64,000 bases of DNA from Nocardioides marmorisolisilvae (GTDB lineage Bacteria > Actinomycetota > Actinomycetes > Propionibacteriales > Nocardioidaceae): the NCBI RefSeq assembly GCF_031656915.1, contig NZ_CP134227.1, positions 2,790,001-2,854,000 on the forward strand, read 5' to 3'. Positions 24,971-34,026 of this stretch are shown here, piece after piece (the first letter of the stretch is position 1; each line of letters begins with the position of its first letter). The translations under genes were made by a program, and so were the position numbers. A model generated the notes under the pieces. The model was not told where the DNA came from, ran no database searches, and was given only the letters and a program-made list of their open reading frames with translations.

Positions 24971-26158
24971 GTGACCGTCCTGACCAAGAAGCCCACCGAC
25001 CCGACCGCACATCTCACCCCCGAGGACGTCGAGGAGCTCGGCCGTGAGCTCGACGCGATCCGCCAGTCGGTGCTCGACACCCGCGGCGCCGACGACGCGG
25101 CGTACATCCGCCGGATCGTCGACACCCAGCGCAAGCTCGAGCTCGCGAGCCGGGCCGTGCTGCTGTTCTCGCTCTTCCCGCCCGCATGGCTCGCCGGTAC
25201 GGCGGGGCTGAGCGTCGCGAAGATCCTGGAGAACATGGAGATCGGGCACAACGTCATGCACGGCCAGTGGGACTGGATGCGTGACCCGAAGATCCACTCC
25301 ACGACCTGGGAGTGGGACAACGCCTCGACCGCCGAGGGCTGGAAGCACTCCCACAACGAGATCCACCACACCTACACGAACATCGTCGGCAAGGACAACG
25401 ACCTCGGCTACGGCATCATGCGCGTCGACGAGGACCAGCGCTGGTATCCGTTCTATCTGGCCCAGCCGGTGTGGAACTTCATCAACGCGTGCTTCTTCGA
25501 GTACGGCATCGCGGCCTACGACCTCGAGCTCGGCAAGAACCTCCGCGTGCCGAAGGACAAGCGCAGCCAGGAGTTCAAGGACAACACCCGCAAGACGTTG
25601 CGCAAGATCGGTCGCCAGGCACGCAAGGACTACGTGCTGCACCCGCTGCTGTCGGGACCGTCCGCGCCGACGACCTTCACCGCGAACTTCGTCGCCAACC
25701 TGGTCCGCAACCTGTGGAGCCACTCGGTGATCATGTGCGGCCACTTCCCCGAGGGCGTGGAGACCTTCGAGAAGAAGGCGATCCCGGCCAACGAGACTCG
25801 TGGTCAGTGGTACCTGCGCCAGATGCTCGGCTCGGCGAACATCTCCGGCTCGCGACTGATGCACCTGATGACCGGCAACCTCTCCTTCCAGATCGAGCAC
25901 CACCTGTTCCCCGACCTGCCCAGCAACCGGTACGCCGAGATCGCCCCGCAGGTGCGCGACGTGTTCGAGCGCTACGGCCTGACCTACGTGACCGGCTCGC
26001 TGCCCCGACAGGTCGGCTCGGCCTGGCACAAGGTGGTCCGCCTGTCGCTGCCGAACAACTTCCTCAAGGGCGGCCTCGGCGGGGTCTCGAGCAACGTCGT
26101 CAAGCTGACCTCGAAGAAGGGCCGTCGCCAGCTGGCGCGGCCGAGTGCTGCCGCCTGA
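24971..26158 (+). CDS. Membrane fatty acyl desaturase (DesA3-like)
   Basis: A 395-residue membrane-bound diiron desaturase, which inserts a double bond (probably delta-9) in an acyl-CoA. Three His boxes are present: HNVMHGQW, HSHNEIHHTYTN and QIEHHLFPDLP. Hydrophobic segments lie around LASRAVLLFSLFPPAWLAGTAGL and NFVANLVRNLW. The GTG start at 24971 follows GAGGAG. Paired with the reductase upstream in the order of the mycobacterial Rv3230c-desA3 system. Product would be oleate-type chains in membrane lipids and for temperature adaptation; regulation by the divergent PucR protein is inferred. Confidence 0.92.
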   Translation: MTVLTKKPTDPTAHLTPEDVEELGRELDAIRQSVLDTRGADDAAYIRRIVDTQRKLELASRAVLLFSLFPPAWLAGTAGLSVAKILENMEIGHNVMHGQWDWMRDPKIHSTTWEWDNASTAEGWKHSHNEIHHTYTNIVGKDNDLGYGIMRVDEDQRWYPFYLAQPVWNFINACFFEYGIAAYDLELGKNLRVPKDKRSQEFKDNTRKTLRKIGRQARKDYVLHPLLSGPSAPTTFTANFVANLVRNLWSHSVIMCGHFPEGVETFEKKAIPANETRGQWYLRQMLGSANISGSRLMHLMTGNLSFQIEHHLFPDLPSNRYAEIAPQVRDVFERYGLTYVTGSLPRQVGSAWHKVVRLSLPNNFLKGGLGGVSSNVVKLTSKKGRRQLARPSAAA

Positions 26159-26213
26159 GCCATCCGTCGGGGGCGTACGTTGGCCAGCAGGAGCCGACGA
26201 GGAGGAGCATCCG

Positions 26214-26567
26214 ATGCCCGATCCGATCGATCTGACCGACGCAGCCGACGCGGTGCTCGCCGAGGCGCACGACAGCCCGCACGGCAAGGCCTCGCGGATC
26301 GTGGTCCACGGTGAGCGACAGCGCGTGCTGCTGGTGGCGCTGCTGGCCGGCAAGGAGCTCGGCGAGCACAACGCCCCCTGGGCCGCCACCCTGCAGGTGA
26401 TCAGCGGCCGCGCCACCGTGCACGTCGGCGACGAGGCCCTGCAGATCGACGCCGGCGGGCTGGCTGCCATCCCGCAGGCCCGGCACGACCTGGTTGCCGT
26501 GGAGGACACCGTCGCGCTGCTGACCGTCGCACTCGAGGAGCCCGAGCCCGCCCGCAAGGATCACTGA
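26214..26567 (+). CDS. Small cupin-fold protein
   Basis: A 117-residue single-domain cupin. The barrel reads ELGEHNAPWAATLQVISGRATVHVGDEALQIDAGGL with EHN in place of the usual HxH and a late PQARHDLVAVED. Metal-binding residues are therefore only partly conserved (Glu, His, His). Proteins of this type in actinobacteria are annotated as cupin domain or LuxR-adjacent proteins with no known function. The ATG at 26214 follows GGAGGAG at good spacing. It is a single-gene unit, ending in a hairpin shared with the convergent enoyl-CoA hydratase gene. Confidence 0.75.
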   Translation: MPDPIDLTDAADAVLAEAHDSPHGKASRIVVHGERQRVLLVALLAGKELGEHNAPWAATLQVISGRATVHVGDEALQIDAGGLAAIPQARHDLVAVEDTVALLTVALEEPEPARKDH

Positions 26568-26586
26568 CCGCCGGCGGGGCGGTCAG
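26564..26586. terminator. Bidirectional hairpin spanning both convergent stop codons
   Basis: Perfect 9-base arms CTGACCGCC (26564-26572) and GGCGGTCAG (26578-26586) with a five-base loop. Each arm carries one of the two opposing stop codons. No T-tract follows on either side, so it may block readthrough only weakly or act with Rho. Confidence 0.5.
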
Positions 26587-27395
26587 TCCTGCCAGCGGGG
26601 CTCGCGCTTCTCGGCGAACGCGGTCGGTCCCTCGATCGCGTCGGGATGGCCGAACGCAACCATCGCGTCGGCGGCGTTGACCACCCACGGGTCCTCGCCG
26701 GTCCACGACGGATCCCAGTCGTTGCCGGCCGTGCGGGTGCGGTGCAGCATCCGCTTGCTGACCCGTACGGCGGTCGGCGCGTTGCTGGCGACCACACCGG
26801 CGAGCTCGAGGGCCTCGTCCAGCAGCCGGTCCGGCTCGACGACGCGGTTCACCAGGCCCCAGTCGTACGCCGTCGCCGCGTCCACCGCTCGTCCGGTGAG
26901 GGCCAGCTCCATGGCCCGCTTGGGGCTGATCTGGTGCTGCAGCCGGAGCAACCCGCCCGCAGCAGCCACGAGTCCCCGGCGTACCTCCGGCAGGCCGAAG
27001 GACGCCGTCGAGGAGGCGACGACGAGGTCGCAGGCGAGCGCCAGCTCGGTGCCGCCGCCCCTCGCGAACCCGTTGACCGCGGCGATCACCGGCTTGGCGG
27101 CCCAGTGCTGCACGAACCCGGCGAAGCCCCACTCGGAATGCCCGGCCGCATCGATCGACTGCCCGGCGGCGATCGCCTTGAGGTCGGCGCCGGCGCAGAA
27201 CGCCTCACCGCTGCCGGTGAGCACGACGCTCCGCACGACCGGATCCGCGCCGGCCCGTTCGAGCGCATTGCCCAACCCGGTGGCCAGAGCGGCGTTCACC
27301 GCGTTGCGGGCGCCGGGTCGGTCGAGGGTGACCAGCGCGACCCGCCCGCGGATCTCGTAGCGGACCACCTCGTCGGCGGACTCATCGGGCTGCAT
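26583..27395 (-). CDS. Enoyl-CoA hydratase/isomerase family protein
   Basis: A 270-residue crotonase. The fold is marked by ALVTLDRPGARNAVNAAL, the oxyanion-hole GSGEAFCAGADLKAIAAG, and AAVNGFARGGGTELALACD with the following FGLPEVRRGLVAAAGG. A Glu at the EVRRG position and a Gly-rich oxyanion loop are present. The catalytic Glu of true hydratases in the second loop (usually GGGCELA with Glu) is retained as GGGTELA. Start ATG at 27395 is preferred over a TTG-type start 21 codons upstream because the conserved region starts soon after. It acts in beta-oxidation or on a side-chain CoA ester; the substrate is not evident. It stands alone on the minus strand. Confidence 0.85.
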   Translation of the reverse strand: MQPDESADEVVRYEIRGRVALVTLDRPGARNAVNAALATGLGNALERAGADPVVRSVVLTGSGEAFCAGADLKAIAAGQSIDAAGHSEWGFAGFVQHWAAKPVIAAVNGFARGGGTELALACDLVVASSTASFGLPEVRRGLVAAAGGLLRLQHQISPKRAMELALTGRAVDAATAYDWGLVNRVVEPDRLLDEALELAGVVASNAPTAVRVSKRMLHRTRTAGNDWDPSWTGEDPWVVNAADAMVAFGHPDAIEGPTAFAEKREPRWQD

Positions 27396-27524
27396 GCCCA
27401 CCACGGTGGCACATCCCGGCGCCCCGACGTACCGCTCCTGCCCATCCCAAAGGATCACTGTGGGTCTGCTGAAGGTTGTCCGGCGGCATGGAATCGGTCA
27501 GATCCGCGGCCTAACGTCGGTCCC

Positions 27525-28598
27525 GTGAACCTGCTGTCCACGGGGCTGGTGGTCGTCCTCGCGACCCTGGCAGTGGGCGTCCCTCTCCTGGCCGCCTGGT
27601 GGTGGAGCGGTCGCCGGCGACTCCCGGAGGGCGATCGGCGCCGTCGAGCGCTCCGGGCAGCCGGGGTCTTCGGCAGCTGCGTGGCGGCACAGGTGGTCGC
27701 CGTCTTCCTGGTGTTCGTCGTGGTCAACGACCAGTACCAGTTCTACGCGTCCTTCAAGGACCTGATCGGCGCCACCGGGGGCACCTCCCCGATCCTGGTC
27801 AACCAGGCCGCCGACGCCCACGGCGGCCAGCTGGAGAGCATCACCATCCACGGAAGGGCCTCGCACACCACCGAGCGCGCCCTGGTCTGGCTGCCGCCGC
27901 AGTACGCCGAGCAGCGTTACCGGCACCACCGCTTCCCGGTCGTGGAGTTCCTGCCCGGCCAGCCCGCCTATCCGGGCGGGATGGTCTCCCGCTTCGACCT
28001 CGGTGGCGCTGCCGCGGCGGCGATCGCCCACGGGGCGAAGCCGTTCGTGCTCGTCGTCCCGCCGATCATGGTGCGCCCGCCCGAGGACACCGAGTGCACC
28101 AACGTCCCGCACGGGCCGCAGGCGCTGAGCTGGCTGACCAAAGACGTCCCGGCAGCGATCACCTCGCAGCTGCGAGTGAAACACCCGGGACGGCACTGGT
28201 CGATGATCGGCTGGAGCACCGGTGGCTTCTGCGCGGCGAAGGTCCTGCTCACCGACCCGCACGACTACGCGTCCGCCGCCGTGCTGGGTGGCTACTTCAA
28301 GCCGATCACCCGCGGGACGGTCCCGCATCTCTTCGGGGGCAACCCGACGCTGCGTCGGCACAACTCGCCACGCTGGCTCTACCTGCATCACGGCCTCCGT
28401 CACGATCACCTGCTGCTGATCGCCGGCCGGCAGGACGCCGAGACATGGCCGGAGACCAGCCGGATGCTGCGCACCACCCAGGGCGACCGGCGGGTCAGCT
28501 TCGTGGCGTTCCCCGCCGGGGGGCACAATGTCGGCGACTACGCGGCCTACCTGCCCGTGGTCTTCCGCTGGCTGACCAGGACCGGCGTCCTCGCGTGA
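27525..28598 (+). CDS. Membrane-anchored esterase (antigen 85/esterase D-like alpha/beta hydrolase)
   Basis: A 357-residue protein with two N-terminal membrane segments (STGLVVVLATLAVGVPLLAAW and FGSCVAAQVVAVFLVFVVVN), then an extracellular alpha/beta hydrolase domain of the esterase D/antigen 85 family. The nucleophile elbow reads IGWSTGGFCA, the acidic residue is probably in LIAGRQDAET, and the His in FPAGGHNVGDYAAYLP. Family members hydrolyse or transfer acyl groups at the cell surface, for example mycolyl transfer. A GTG start at 27525 is used. It overlaps the next gene by 4 bases (GTGA), so the two surface hydrolases are coupled. Confidence 0.8.
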   Translation: MNLLSTGLVVVLATLAVGVPLLAAWWWSGRRRLPEGDRRRRALRAAGVFGSCVAAQVVAVFLVFVVVNDQYQFYASFKDLIGATGGTSPILVNQAADAHGGQLESITIHGRASHTTERALVWLPPQYAEQRYRHHRFPVVEFLPGQPAYPGGMVSRFDLGGAAAAAIAHGAKPFVLVVPPIMVRPPEDTECTNVPHGPQALSWLTKDVPAAITSQLRVKHPGRHWSMIGWSTGGFCAAKVLLTDPHDYASAAVLGGYFKPITRGTVPHLFGGNPTLRRHNSPRWLYLHHGLRHDHLLLIAGRQDAETWPETSRMLRTTQGDRRVSFVAFPAGGHNVGDYAAYLPVVFRWLTRTGVLA

Positions 28599-29455
28599 GT
28601 CGGCGCAGACCGAGCACGGTGCCGGCTCTCGGGAGGCTGGCGCTGGCGATGCTCCTGGCCGCGGCGCTCGCAGGGTGTGCACTCTCCACGGGTGCGGCCG
28701 TTGGTCACCCGGCCGCTCGGGCCAGCCGGGCCAGTCGGGCGCCGCGCGCCGTGCCGACCCGCCCCCCGCTGCGCGCCTATCGGCCCACCACGGTGGTCGG
28801 TCTCGGCGACTCGGTGATGGCCGGATCCGCCTGTGGCTGCGCGGGCCCGGTGGCGGAGTACGCCCGGGTGGTGGGCCGCCGCAGCGGCCAGCGGGTGGTC
28901 GACATCAACCTGGGTCGCAACGGCGCCACCACATCGACGCTGCTCAGCAGGCTGCACCAGCGTGGCGCCGGACGTGACGTGATGCGCGCACGGGTCGTGC
29001 TGGTGATCATCGGCGCCAACGACCTGCTGCCCCAGCGCCGGCGTTGGGAGGACTCGGGCTGCCCGCCCTCCTGCTACGCCCCCGCCGTCGCGGCCATGGG
29101 CCGGCGGATCAGACGCGTGCTGACCCGGGTGCGGACCCTGCGCGCACATTCGCGCGGCACCGTGCTCGTCGCGGACTACTGGAACGTCTTCAAGGACGGC
29201 AAGGTGGCTCGCAATGACGGCGGCCAGCCGCTGATCGCCTGGAGCCGACGCGTGAGCCGGGCGGCCAACCGGGCGATCTGCCGCGCCGCTCGGGGGGAGG
29301 ACGCCACCTGCGTGGACACCTACACCGCCTTCGTCGGCAACGACCGTGACCCGACCGGTCTGCTCGCCGACGACGGTGACCACCCCAACCCCAAGGGAGT
29401 CGCACTGCTGGTGCGGCAGCTCGTCCGGGCGACCCCGGCGGGCGAGTTCCGCTGA
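28595..29455 (+). CDS. Lipoprotein SGNH/GDSL hydrolase
   Basis: A 286-residue SGNH-fold esterase. The N-terminus has a lipobox signal (MLLAAALAGC), predicting lipid attachment at the outer face of the membrane. Catalytic blocks are GLGDSVMAGSA (Ser), NLGRNGATTSTLL (Gly), IIGANDLL (Asn) and LLADDGDHPNPKGVAL (Asp-His). The GTG at 28595 overlaps the upstream stop. It likely deacetylates or de-esterifies a lipid or cell-wall glycan. Two Cys pairs (CGCAG and C..CYAP) could form disulphides outside the cell. The nearby LysX and alpha/beta hydrolase support a cell-envelope context. Confidence 0.85.
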   Translation: MSRRRPSTVPALGRLALAMLLAAALAGCALSTGAAVGHPAARASRASRAPRAVPTRPPLRAYRPTTVVGLGDSVMAGSACGCAGPVAEYARVVGRRSGQRVVDINLGRNGATTSTLLSRLHQRGAGRDVMRARVVLVIIGANDLLPQRRRWEDSGCPPSCYAPAVAAMGRRIRRVLTRVRTLRAHSRGTVLVADYWNVFKDGKVARNDGGQPLIAWSRRVSRAANRAICRAARGEDATCVDTYTAFVGNDRDPTGLLADDGDHPNPKGVALLVRQLVRATPAGEFR

Positions 29456-29476
29456 GCGGGTGGGCGCCGATGCGGA

Positions 29477-32400
29477 TCAGTCGAGCTGCCGGGGTCGGAC
29501 GAAGGGGAACGCCAGCACGGTCCTGATCGGCGTGCCCAGGACCGTCATCACCAGCCGGTCGACGCCGAGGCCGAGGCCTCCGGTGGGCGGCATCCCGAGC
29601 TCGAGGTCGTGCAGGAAGGCCTCGTCGAGCGACATCGCCTCGAGGTCTCCGGCCGCCGCTCTCAGGGACTGCTCGGTGAACCGGGCACGCTGGTCGACCG
29701 GGTCGGTGAGCTCGGAGTACGCCGTACCGATCTCGACCCCGCCCACGACCAGGTCCCAGCGCTCCACCAGGCCGGGACAGCTGCGGTGCGCGCGAGCCAG
29801 CGGCGAGGTCTCCCGGGGGAAGTCGACGTAGAACGTGGGCATCGTGGTGGCCGGCTCCACGACGGCGGCGTACAGCCCCTCCACGAGGGCCCCAGGACCC
29901 ATGTCGCCGCGGGTGGGCACCCCGTGCTCGCGGGCCAGCGCGAGCAGCCGGTCGAAGTCCGTGTCGAGGGTGACCCCGACACCGGTCGCCGCGGACACGG
30001 CCTCGAGCACCGGGACGACCCGCCAGGGGCCGGAGACGTCCACCAGCGCAGCACCGGGCCCTCCCAGCGGCAGCAGCTCGGCCCCGTGCACGGCGACGGC
30101 GGCGCCGCGGACGAGCCGCTCTGCGAGGGTGCGCATCACGGTGTAGTCGGCGTAGGGCCGGTAGGCCTCCAACGCGGTGAACTCGGGGTTGTGGCTTCCG
30201 TCGACTCCCTCGTTGCGGAAGTTGCGCCCGATCTCGAAGACCGGCCCCATCCCGGCGACGACGAGACGCTTGAGGTGCAGCTCGGGAGCGATCCGCAAGG
30301 AGAGATCCATCCCGTAGGCGTTGCTGAAGGTGCGGAACGGGCGCGCCGACGCTCCGCCGTGCACGGTGTGCAGCATCGGGGTCTCGACCTCGAGGTAGCC
30401 GTCGGCCTCGAGGGTCTCGCGCAGGGTGCGCACCACGGCGGAGCGGTGCCGCAGCGCCTCGGCCTGGTCGGCGTTGACGATCAGGTCCGTGGCGCGTCTG
30501 CGCACGCGGACTGCGGGGTCGTGCAGGGCGCCGAACGGCAGCGAGTGGAGCGACTTGGCCAACAGCTGCCACTCGGATACCAGCACCGAGAGCTCGCCGG
30601 ACCGAGACTTGCCGACGAACCCCTCGAGGCGGACCAGGTCTCCGCTGTCGACCAGTCCGGCGAACTCCTCGAACGCCGTCGTGGTGGCACGCTCGAGGAC
30701 CGCCTGGGCCCGGGCCTCGCGGTCGGCCAGGACCGCGAAGAGCACGCCTCCGTGGTCGCGGATGCCGACGATCCGGCCCGCGAGCGACACCTCGTGGCCG
30801 AGCGGCAGCGCGGCGAGGTCCTCGAGCTGCTGGTCCGGGGCCGGGCACCCCACGGGCCATGGGTCCCGGCCCGCGTCTGCCAGGCGTGCGGCATGGTCCA
30901 GCCGCACCATCTCCAGGTCGCTGCGTCGACAGTGCTCCCCCTGTAGGGCGGGGCGGGCCAGGTCGCGGACCCTCTCCAGGTCCGCCGGCCCGAGTCCGTC
31001 GGGAGTCTCGTGTCGGCGAAGCGGGCTCTCTGGGATGAAGCCTTCCGCCATGCCCGCGGCGATCGCGACCAGCGGCAGCGACACCCGGCCGTCGTAGCAG
31101 ATGTAGCGCGGCCGCCACTCGGGCGCGTACTTCTGGTTGGACCGGTAGAGCCGCTCGAGTTGCCAGAACCGGTCGAGCGAGCCCAGGACCGTGTAGTTCA
31201 GCCGGGTGAGGGTGCCGGCGCCCAGGCGGGCGGCGTCGGCGTACACCTTGCGGAACATGCAGAAGTTGAGCGAGACCCGCCGTACGCCGAGGGTTCCGGC
31301 GGCGCGCATCAGCTCGGCCACCACCAGCTCGACCACGCCGTTGGGCGCATCGGGGCGGCGGCGCATCAGGTCCAGGGACGCTCCGGCACGTCCCCAGGGC
31401 ACGAACGACAGCACCGCGAGCAGCCGCCCCTCGGGGTCGCGGGCGGTGCCGATGAGCAGGTTGAAGTCGGCCGGGTCACCGAGCCGGTTCAGTGCCATCG
31501 AGAAGCCCCGCTCCGGCTCGTCACCGCGCCAGTCCTCAGCGGCCGCCTCGAGCTCGGCGATCTCCTCCGGGCCGATCTCCTCCTGGCGACGGAAGGTGAC
31601 GGAGACCCCGGCGCGGCGGGCGCGCTTGACCGCGTGCCGCACCGGAGTCATCGCGGGCTGGTTGAGCGAGAAGTGGTCGGCCTCGAGCACCGCTTCGTCG
31701 CCCAGCGAGATCGGGTTCAGCCCGGCGGCCGAGTAGGCCCGGGCACCGTGCTCACTGGCGCCAAGCACGGCGGGGACCCAACCGAACTGCCGCGCCTCCG
31801 CCTTCCAGGCCGCGATCACCTCCGGCCAGTGCCGGCGCGCCCCGATCGGGTCGCCGGACGCGAGCGAGACCCCGCACAGCACCCGGTAGGTCAGCGCGGC
31901 GTCGCCGCTCGCGCTGAGGATCGAGGCCTTGTCGCGTCGGGTGGCGAAGTAGCCGAGGCTGTCGGGGTCGCCGTCCGCGAGGAGCCGACGGATGGTCAGC
32001 TCGCGCTCCGGCGACCAGGCGTTGACCAGCCGCGCGGACCGCAGGAACAGCCAGACGCTCAGCAGCAGCGTGATGCTGACGACCACCGAGGTGATCTGCG
32101 GGATCCACTCCGGTACGGCGCTCAGCGTGGCCCGGTCGATCAGGTCCGCATCACCCAGGGACCGGCCCAGGGCCGCGCCGATCAGGTGCCAGCGGACCGG
32201 GACCGATCCGGGGACGTTCAGCTCGAGCAGCACCCAGGTCACGCCCACCGCCGCCAGCAGCCCGGTGACCAGCCCGGTGGCCGCCTGCAACCAGGAGCCC
32301 GGCTGGAGGCGAGCCGGGAAGGCGCGGCGGAGGTGGAAGCACCACCACAGCATCACGACGCCACCGACGATCGAGGCGATGTCCAGCACGTGCGAACCGG

Positions 32401-32737
32401 TCTCGCCCGACCAATCCGGCGCGACCGTCTGGGGACCCCACGTGCCGAGCGAGGCCGCCGCCGCGTAGATGCCGAGCACCTGCGCCGCCGCCACCAGGAC
32501 CAGGCCGACCCGCTTGCGTCCAATGAGGGTGAAGGTGAGCACCGCAAGCCCAGACACCGAGATCAAGGAGTGCGCGACCGGGACGTTCACGATCCCGAAT
32601 AGGTCCTCGAGCCAGCTGTTGTGATGGGTGTTCCAACGCCGCACCAGCCACTCGCCCAGAGCGGCAAGGGTGGCCAGCGCGAACAGCGCGGTCAGGGTCG
32701 CCGCCTGCCGCTCCACCCGCGGACCACGATCGCCCAC
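29477..32737 (-). CDS. lysX: Bifunctional lysyl-tRNA synthetase/phosphatidylglycerol lysyltransferase (LysX)
   Basis: About 1086 residues. N-terminal ~280 residues hold several hydrophobic helices (TALFALATLAALGEWLV, VLTFTLIGRKRVGLVLVAAAQ and others), then a DUF2156/GNAT-like transferase domain. After ~residue 600 comes a class II lysyl-tRNA synthetase with OB-fold (LAGRIVGIRDHGGVLFAVL), motif 2 FEIGRNFRNEGVD and motif 3 GLGLGVDRLVMTVLG. It would charge tRNA with Lys and transfer it to phosphatidylglycerol, protecting against cationic peptides, as in M. tuberculosis LysX (1172 residues). The GTG at 32737 has GGAGG eight bases upstream; a longer in-frame region exists but lacks this site. The 268 bases before it, up to the VapC stop, show no gene. 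Confidence 0.85.
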   Translation of the reverse strand: MGDRGPRVERQAATLTALFALATLAALGEWLVRRWNTHHNSWLEDLFGIVNVPVAHSLISVSGLAVLTFTLIGRKRVGLVLVAAAQVLGIYAAAASLGTWGPQTVAPDWSGETGSHVLDIASIVGGVVMLWWCFHLRRAFPARLQPGSWLQAATGLVTGLLAAVGVTWVLLELNVPGSVPVRWHLIGAALGRSLGDADLIDRATLSAVPEWIPQITSVVVSITLLLSVWLFLRSARLVNAWSPERELTIRRLLADGDPDSLGYFATRRDKASILSASGDAALTYRVLCGVSLASGDPIGARRHWPEVIAAWKAEARQFGWVPAVLGASEHGARAYSAAGLNPISLGDEAVLEADHFSLNQPAMTPVRHAVKRARRAGVSVTFRRQEEIGPEEIAELEAAAEDWRGDEPERGFSMALNRLGDPADFNLLIGTARDPEGRLLAVLSFVPWGRAGASLDLMRRRPDAPNGVVELVVAELMRAAGTLGVRRVSLNFCMFRKVYADAARLGAGTLTRLNYTVLGSLDRFWQLERLYRSNQKYAPEWRPRYICYDGRVSLPLVAIAAGMAEGFIPESPLRRHETPDGLGPADLERVRDLARPALQGEHCRRSDLEMVRLDHAARLADAGRDPWPVGCPAPDQQLEDLAALPLGHEVSLAGRIVGIRDHGGVLFAVLADREARAQAVLERATTTAFEEFAGLVDSGDLVRLEGFVGKSRSGELSVLVSEWQLLAKSLHSLPFGALHDPAVRVRRRATDLIVNADQAEALRHRSAVVRTLRETLEADGYLEVETPMLHTVHGGASARPFRTFSNAYGMDLSLRIAPELHLKRLVVAGMGPVFEIGRNFRNEGVDGSHNPEFTALEAYRPYADYTVMRTLAERLVRGAAVAVHGAELLPLGGPGAALVDVSGPWRVVPVLEAVSAATGVGVTLDTDFDRLLALAREHGVPTRGDMGPGALVEGLYAAVVEPATTMPTFYVDFPRETSPLARAHRSCPGLVERWDLVVGGVEIGTAYSELTDPVDQRARFTEQSLRAAAGDLEAMSLDEAFLHDLELGMPPTGGLGLGVDRLVMTVLGTPIRTVLAFPFVRPRQLD

Positions 32738-33005
32738 CGTCCGGACCTCCACGTGAGCATCCAATCGCACGAACACGTCGTGGGACTGAGACGTTCCTGA
32801 ACGGCAGGAAAAGGCTGCGCCACTCAGGATTGGAGCGGCCTCGACGCCATCCTCGACAGGCTGATGGGCCTGCTCCGCACCTGTGGGGTTCCCGACCCCG
32901 CACAACGCGAAGGTTTCATCCGGCAGGTTTGAACCAGTTGCCGCCACCTAAGCCCCGGCACACCCGGTGCAACGACCGACTGGCAGGGGACAACACGCAA
33001 AGCAG

Positions 33006-33407
33006 TCAGATCGTCGACACCTTTACGTCGAACCCGTCGACCAGGAGCTCCAAGTCTGACTTGTCGGCTGTGATCACCACGGACGGAGCCAACTCGACTG
33101 CCGTCGCAGCCACGATGGCGTCCACAGTGAGGTCGCGCTTCTTGCGTCGCACCCTCTCGGCGCGGGTGCGCAGCGCTCCGGCTCGCATGGCCACACCCTG
33201 AGGCAGGTCCAAGGTCGGGACTCTCGACAGGACGTGCCAGATTGCGGCATCAGTCGGCGCGCCAGTCCCGACCTCGGCGAGAACAACCGCGGGGATGAGG
33301 ACTCGATGGTCGGCTTGCTGGGCGGCCGCCAGCCGCTCGGCCATCCCCTTGCGCTTCTCCGCCAAGGCAGAGACTGCTTCAGAGTCCAGGATCAGAACCC
33401 GCGCCAC
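33006..33407 (-). CDS. vapC: PIN-domain toxin (VapC type)
   Basis: A 133-residue PIN-domain ribonuclease. The acidic active site reads LILDSEAVSAL (first Asp), AEVGTG (Glu) and VDAIVAATAVEL with VITADKSDLELL (later Asp residues). VapC toxins cleave tRNA or rRNA and stop growth until neutralised. GTG at 33407 starts four bases after the antitoxin gene stop. The pair stands between lysX and tRNA-Leu. Codon usage is slightly less extreme in GC than in flanking genes, which fits lateral acquisition, but this was judged by eye. Confidence 0.85.
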   Translation of the reverse strand: MARVLILDSEAVSALAEKRKGMAERLAAAQQADHRVLIPAVVLAEVGTGAPTDAAIWHVLSRVPTLDLPQGVAMRAGALRTRAERVRRKKRDLTVDAIVAATAVELAPSVVITADKSDLELLVDGFDVKVSTI

Positions 33408-33411
33408 CGTC

Positions 33412-33639
33412 TCAGCGCCACTCGTCGACGTACTGCGCGACGGCATCCGCGTCGAGGGGTCCGTTGACCTCGACCAGATCGCCGATCAGGTCGTCGAGTC
33501 CGTCTCGCTCGAGCTGGCGCCGCAGGGCCAGGGTCGCGTACGCCGAGACCTTGCCGGGCTCCACTCGATCGCGGACGCGATGAAGGACGTCGGCCTCGAT
33601 TGTGAGACTGACCTTCTCGAACGTCTGCTGGCTCGTCAT
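33412..33639 (-). CDS. vapB: Antitoxin of the VapBC pair
   Basis: A 75-residue antitoxin. The N-terminus SQQTFEKVSLTIEADVLHRVRDR is a ribbon-helix-helix-like DNA-binding segment, and the C-terminus (LVEVNGPLDADAVAQYVDEW) would wrap the PIN toxin. It precedes vapC by four bases, the usual order, so it probably represses its own promoter. The ATG at 33639 has GATCGACCC upstream without a strong Shine-Dalgarno. It resembles the antitoxins annotated with DUF or CopG domains in actinomycetes. Confidence 0.75.
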   Translation of the reverse strand: MTSQQTFEKVSLTIEADVLHRVRDRVEPGKVSAYATLALRRQLERDGLDDLIGDLVEVNGPLDADAVAQYVDEWR

Positions 33640-33904
33640 GGGTCGATCCTACCAGCAAGGCGATCCGGCCGGAGCGAGTCACTTCGACTCCCACCTGCCA
33701 CACACCCTCCACTGTCACACGCCTCACCCGTTCACTGACTGACCCGGTCCTTCCCTCCACCTCTCCCTGGCCCCGCCTTCACTCACGTTCTCTCTCCACT
33801 CCACCCATCACTTCGAGTAGACGCCCAACGCGGACACTTGCGCACCGCGAGGCTTAGCACATATTTCGGCACATGAGCGTGGCGCGAACCTGAACCCAAC
33901 GACA
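33640..33904. other. Intergenic region with no supported gene
   Basis: About 265 bases between the antitoxin start and the tRNA-Leu terminator. It has pyrimidine-rich stretches and no ORF with a recognisable start or domain. The antitoxin promoter must lie at its left end; no clear -10/-35 pair was identified. Confidence 0.6.
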
Positions 33905-33930
33905 AAGCCCCGGATCCGAAGACCCGGGGC
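33905..33930 (-). terminator. Rho-independent terminator of tRNA-Leu
   Basis: On the minus strand, stem GCCCCGG (complement of 33924-33930) and CCGGGGC (complement of 33907-33913) with a ten-base loop, followed by TTTGTC. It lies 12 bases after the tRNA-Leu 3' end, as expected of a tRNA transcript terminator. Confidence 0.75.
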
Positions 33931-33942
33931 CAGCCACTCACG

Positions 33943-34026
33943 TGCGCGAGGGGGGAGTTGAACCCCCACGCCCTTTCGGGCACACGGACCTGAACCGTGC
34001 GCGTCTGCCTATTCCGCCACTCGCGC
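33943..34026 (-). tRNA. tRNA-Leu (anticodon CAG)
   Basis: An 84-base class II tRNA on the minus strand. The acceptor stem GCGCGAG (34020-34026 complement) pairs with CTCGCGC, with discriminator A at 33943. The anticodon loop TTCAGGT gives CAG, decoding CUG. A long variable arm GTGCCCGAAAGGGCG and T-loop GTTCAACTC are clear. No CCA is encoded. In M. tuberculosis a tRNA-Leu gene also lies directly upstream of fhaA. Confidence 0.95.
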
